Source: Galerina marginata (Eukaryota; Basidiomycota; Agaricomycetes; Agaricales; Galerinaceae). From it: 64,000 nucleotides of DNA. Position 1 is the first letter of the stretch. Every line of letters begins with the position of its first letter. The notes under the pieces are model-generated. The model was not told the origin of the DNA. It saw nothing but the letters and a program-made list of their open reading frames with translations, and did not search any database. Shown here piece after piece: positions 61,043 to 64,000 of the stretch. The position numbers and the translations under genes are program-made. The DNA lies in NCBI GenBank assembly GCA_023014335.1, contig JAECYW010000037.1, positions 62,001-126,000 of the forward strand, written 5' to 3'.

Positions 61043-63301
61043 ATGCATTCTCATTCTCAGCCTATTTCTCCCTCCTCGTCAGACTCGTCGAGATCTGGCT
61101 CCCCAGACACTCGTGCGACCTCTCCGTCTCTGCACTTTGAAGGGGAGACTACTTACGCTTATCTTCCGGGTGCTGTCCCCACCAAGGCCAACGCATTGCA
61201 GGCCATTTTCTCCAAGCATGCATCGTCCGGCCGTCTCGGTGTCGTCCTTGACCACACTGACCAGCCCGCCTTCCTCGACTCTATCTCCAAGGAAGAGTGG
61301 TCCAAGGAATCCTTGCCCAGCACTCCAGAATACTTTGTTTCTTCAACCTACCAAACTCCTGTCCACCCTGTACGTTGCCTTTCCCAAATCTGCACCCCAT
61401 TGTCCTCACCTAATATATACAGACTAACACACTGATACCCACTGACCCCACCCAAGCCTCCCACCACCACCTCTTCTCCTCCACCACCCCAGGCCTACGC
61501 ACCATCCTCTCCCTCCCCATATCCGACACCAGCACCCTGCACATCCTCGAGCAACCCTCCTTCGTCTACCCACCCCTCTCACACACCGTCGCCCACAGCC
61601 TCGTGCCCTCCGCCGACGGTGCGTCGGGCAACATCCCCACCCTGGACGACTGGAAGACGCTGTGGGCGACTTGGGACCTCATCACGCTGCAAATGATCCC
61701 CCAGGACATGCTCCACCAGAAACCCATTGATTTGCGGCACAAGTGTCTTTTTTATATCGGCCATATTCCGACGTAAGTAGGTCGGGTGGAGGAATGTTTT
61801 TTTGTCCGCTGAATTTTTTTTTCAATGATTAGCTTCTTGGATATGCTTATCGTAAAGTCGATTGGCGGTGAGCCAACCGAGCCCAAATACTTTTGGAACA
61901 TCTTCGAGGTACGCATTTTTACTACACACCAACCTCCCCGAATTAATTATATAAACTCACGACAGAGAGGCATCGACCCCCACGTCGACGACCCAGACCA
62001 CTGCCATGTAAATATTCTTTCTTCTCTCCCAGCAGCAGCTCGTTGATCGACTTATCCAGAACCACTCCGAAGTCCCAGAGAAAGACGAAGACTGGCCCAC
62101 CCTCCCCGCCATCCTGTCCTTCCGCACCGCCGTCCGCGCGCGCCTGCAGCAGCTCTACGCCGAGCTCGCCTCGGGCACGCGCGCCCTCACGCGCAACGTC
62201 GCCCGTACCCTAGTGATGACGCACGAACACGAGGGGTTCCACATCGAGACCCTCCTGTACATGCTCATCCAAAAGGCGGGCAGCGGCACCCTGCCCCCTC
62301 CCGGGTTCACCACCCCACCTTGGGAGGAGCTCGCCCTGCAGTGGGCCTCCTTCCCCCAGCCTACGACGCCCACTGTCCTCGTCGGCCCGGCGAGTGTGGT
62401 GATGGGCCATGACGATTCCGAGGCGGACGATAGATCGCTTGACTTTGCAGAGGATGTCAAGGGCCATACGTTCGGATGGGACAACGAGAGCCCTCGCCAC
62501 GAGGTGCAGGTTGTGCCTTTCAAAGCGGAGTGGCGCCCCGTTACGAACGGGGAATTCGAGCGCTTCTGGAGGTCGAGCCCAGGAAAAGACACAGTGCAGA
62601 TGCCGAAAAGCTGGGTCGTGGACGACGATGGAAGTATCAAGGTCTGTCTGGTCCTCTTTTCCTTCTGCCATCACTACTGACTTGTTTGTCCGTGATTACC
62701 CTTATAGGTCCGCACGATGTATGGTCTCGTCCCTCTGCGCACCGCCGAGCATTGGCCCGTGCTCACGTCTTACGACGATCTCGCGCTGTACGCCCGCGCC
62801 AAGGGCGGCCGACTGCCCACCGAGCCTGAGCTGCGGCTTTTCCTGGACCTGTACGACGTCGGCCACGAGGGCGGCGCGAATGTGGGCTTTAGAAACTGGC
62901 ACCCTATCCCGTGTGTATTTTCTGACCAACGGCTTGGCTTGATATTGAGCACCCATTTTTGTCTTCCAGAGCGACCACTGGCCTGGATGCACACGCGGGA
63001 AAAGGCTCGAACGGCGGCGTCTGGGAGTGGACCTCTACCGTGTTTGACACCCACGACGGACTGGTGCCGACGCAGCTGTTCACCGGATACTCGGCCGATT
63101 TCTTTGACAGCAAACACCAAGTCGCAGTACGTCCAGTAATTTATTTCGTCTTTTCTGTCCATGGTTAATTGTCTGTTCGTTTAGCTCGGTGCTTCGTACG
63201 CCACCATCCCTCGACTGGCTGGCCGCCGCACCGTCAGGAATTTCTACCAGCACAATTATCCTTTCCCATGGATTGGCGCGAGGGTCGTGTACGATGTTTG
63301 A
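61043..63301 (+). CDS. EgtB-like non-heme iron sulfoxide synthase, no methyltransferase domain
   Basis: Eight exons (61043-61369, 61423-61772, 61833-61908, 61966-62007, 62033-62641, 62708-62910, 62970-63126, 63185-63301) give about 626 residues. After a Ser-rich N-terminus comes a DinB-type domain with DLRHKCLFYIGHIP (candidate ligand H223), the fungal Egt1 signature FERGIDPHVDDPDHCH, and MTHEHEGFHIETLLYM with H331-x3-H335-x-E337. An FGE-sulfatase-like domain follows (GHTFGWDNESPRHEV, KGGRLPTEPELRLFL, GGVWEWTSTVF, YPFPWIGARVVYDV). EgtB enzymes join a thiol (cysteine or gamma-glutamylcysteine) to trimethylhistidine with O2 in ergothioneine synthesis. Fungal Egt1 normally has a histidine methyltransferase domain in front; here only about 190 low-complexity residues precede DinB. 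The substrate may differ. Confidence 0.8.
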
Positions 63302-63524
63302 ACATTTCTCAGATGATGTTGCTACTTACGCTTATGTATCATATCTTGTATGATAATTTTTTGTATTACTCGAGTATTATATTTTTTGTTTTATTTTCAT
63401 TGAGCAAAGGCTGGGTATACAAGAAATGCAACACGAAAGCAAATACATAATTAGTGGATAGAACAACGCCTTTTTACCAGCGTTCGGTGTAGCAGTGTAG
63501 AGTAAGTCGTACGAAGCTGGCTTG

Positions 63525-64000
63525 TCATGACGAATCAAGCAGGTAGCGCCACATGCCAAAGAGAACATTGATGAGGAAGCCAACGACAAGGCCCATCGAC
63601 ATCTTCCGCCTGAGGCTTCATTAGACTTGGCTCTGGAAATAAGCAAACAAACGTACGATAATATAACATTGGAGATCGGCTCCTGCTCGCTGTCGTCATC
63701 CCAGAACACGGCTGGTTTCTGCGGGCGCATGAAGAAGATGGGCATGAAAGGGAAAAAGAACCCGACGAGGACGCCCTGGATGACTGACGAGCTCGACGCG
63801 TCAGTCTGGGAGAGCGTGGCGGTGCCCGCGTTGTCGATGGAGTCGATCCATTGCTCTTCGAGTGCACGGGCGTGTTCCTCGTCTAAGGTATGGGATAAGT
63901 TGGTTTGTCATTTTATTGCATATACATTGAACCACCAACATTCTTCTTCGGTTGAGAACTCGAGGTCGAGGTAGTTGGAGGAGGACTGGCTATGGAATTG
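63525..64000 (-). CDS. DSC E3 ligase subunit 3-like protein (DUF2407 C-terminal), partial
   Basis: The 3' part of a minus-strand gene whose start lies beyond the window. Exons join as LDLEFSTEEE/YEEHARALEEQWIDSID (intron about 63944-63885) and NVIL/SRKMSMGLVVGFLINV (intron about 63662-63609), ending at 63525. Two or three membrane helices are seen: GVLVGFFFPFMPIFFM and GLVVGFLINVLFGMWRYLL. The EEQWID segment and the paired helices fit the C-terminal domain of Dsc3, a membrane subunit of the Golgi/endosomal Dsc ubiquitin ligase that activates SREBP in fission yeast and sorts membrane proteins. Assignment is by pattern; the N-terminal ubiquitin-like domain is out of view. Confidence 0.65.

Overview
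The window looks like nuclear DNA of a filamentous basidiomycete, most likely an Agaricomycete. Genes are split by many short introns (about 49-65 nt). The gene families are typical of mushrooms: a DUF6699 protein, F-box proteins, DUF6533-like membrane proteins, a protein-kinase-like family that ends just after its DFD motif, a large JmjC protein, and a Zn2Cys6 factor. Exon joins below were worked out by eye from GT/AG sites and reading frame. Species was not determined.

Positions 1-24,700 are accessory sequence with few genes. They hold a frameshifted gene remnant (560-2050), two copies of a dispersed repeat (near 2.9-4.1 kb and 10.1-10.4 kb), a gag-like fragment with a possible solo LTR (6.1-6.8 kb), a DUF6699 gene (minus, 6986-7642), an F-box gene (8281-9862), and a kinase-like gene (10780-12876). 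Next comes a block of three agaric-type genes: a frameshifted hypothetical gene (13.7-15.7 kb), a large JmjC oxygenase-like gene (16.2-20.7 kb), and a minus-strand gene (20.9-23.5 kb) that shares a motif with the 13.7-kb gene. A G-rich tract and an AT-rich spacer (23.8-24.7 kb) close this part.

Positions 24,700-64,000 are denser and mostly housekeeping. In order: SPP2-type splicing factor (minus), two tandem DUF6533-like membrane proteins, mitochondrial ISA2, an unknown minus-strand gene, a Rho GTPase (minus), meiotic HOP2 (minus) divergent from a LEU5-type mitochondrial carrier, a Zn2Cys6 transcription factor, a large ankyrin-repeat protein, a small unknown, PEX1, an aromatic-L-amino-acid decarboxylase (minus), very-long-chain 3-oxoacyl-CoA reductase, the polarisome scaffold SPA2, an F-box protein (minus), an EgtB-like non-heme iron sulfoxide synthase without a methyltransferase domain, and the 3' end of a DSC3-type subunit (minus, cut by the window edge).

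I did not find a convincing new multi-gene system. The items most worth following up are the JmjC gene between two members of one agaric-specific family, a GC-AG intron that splits the P-loop codon of the Rho GTPase together with an unexplained missing switch-I threonine, and the stand-alone EgtB-like gene.
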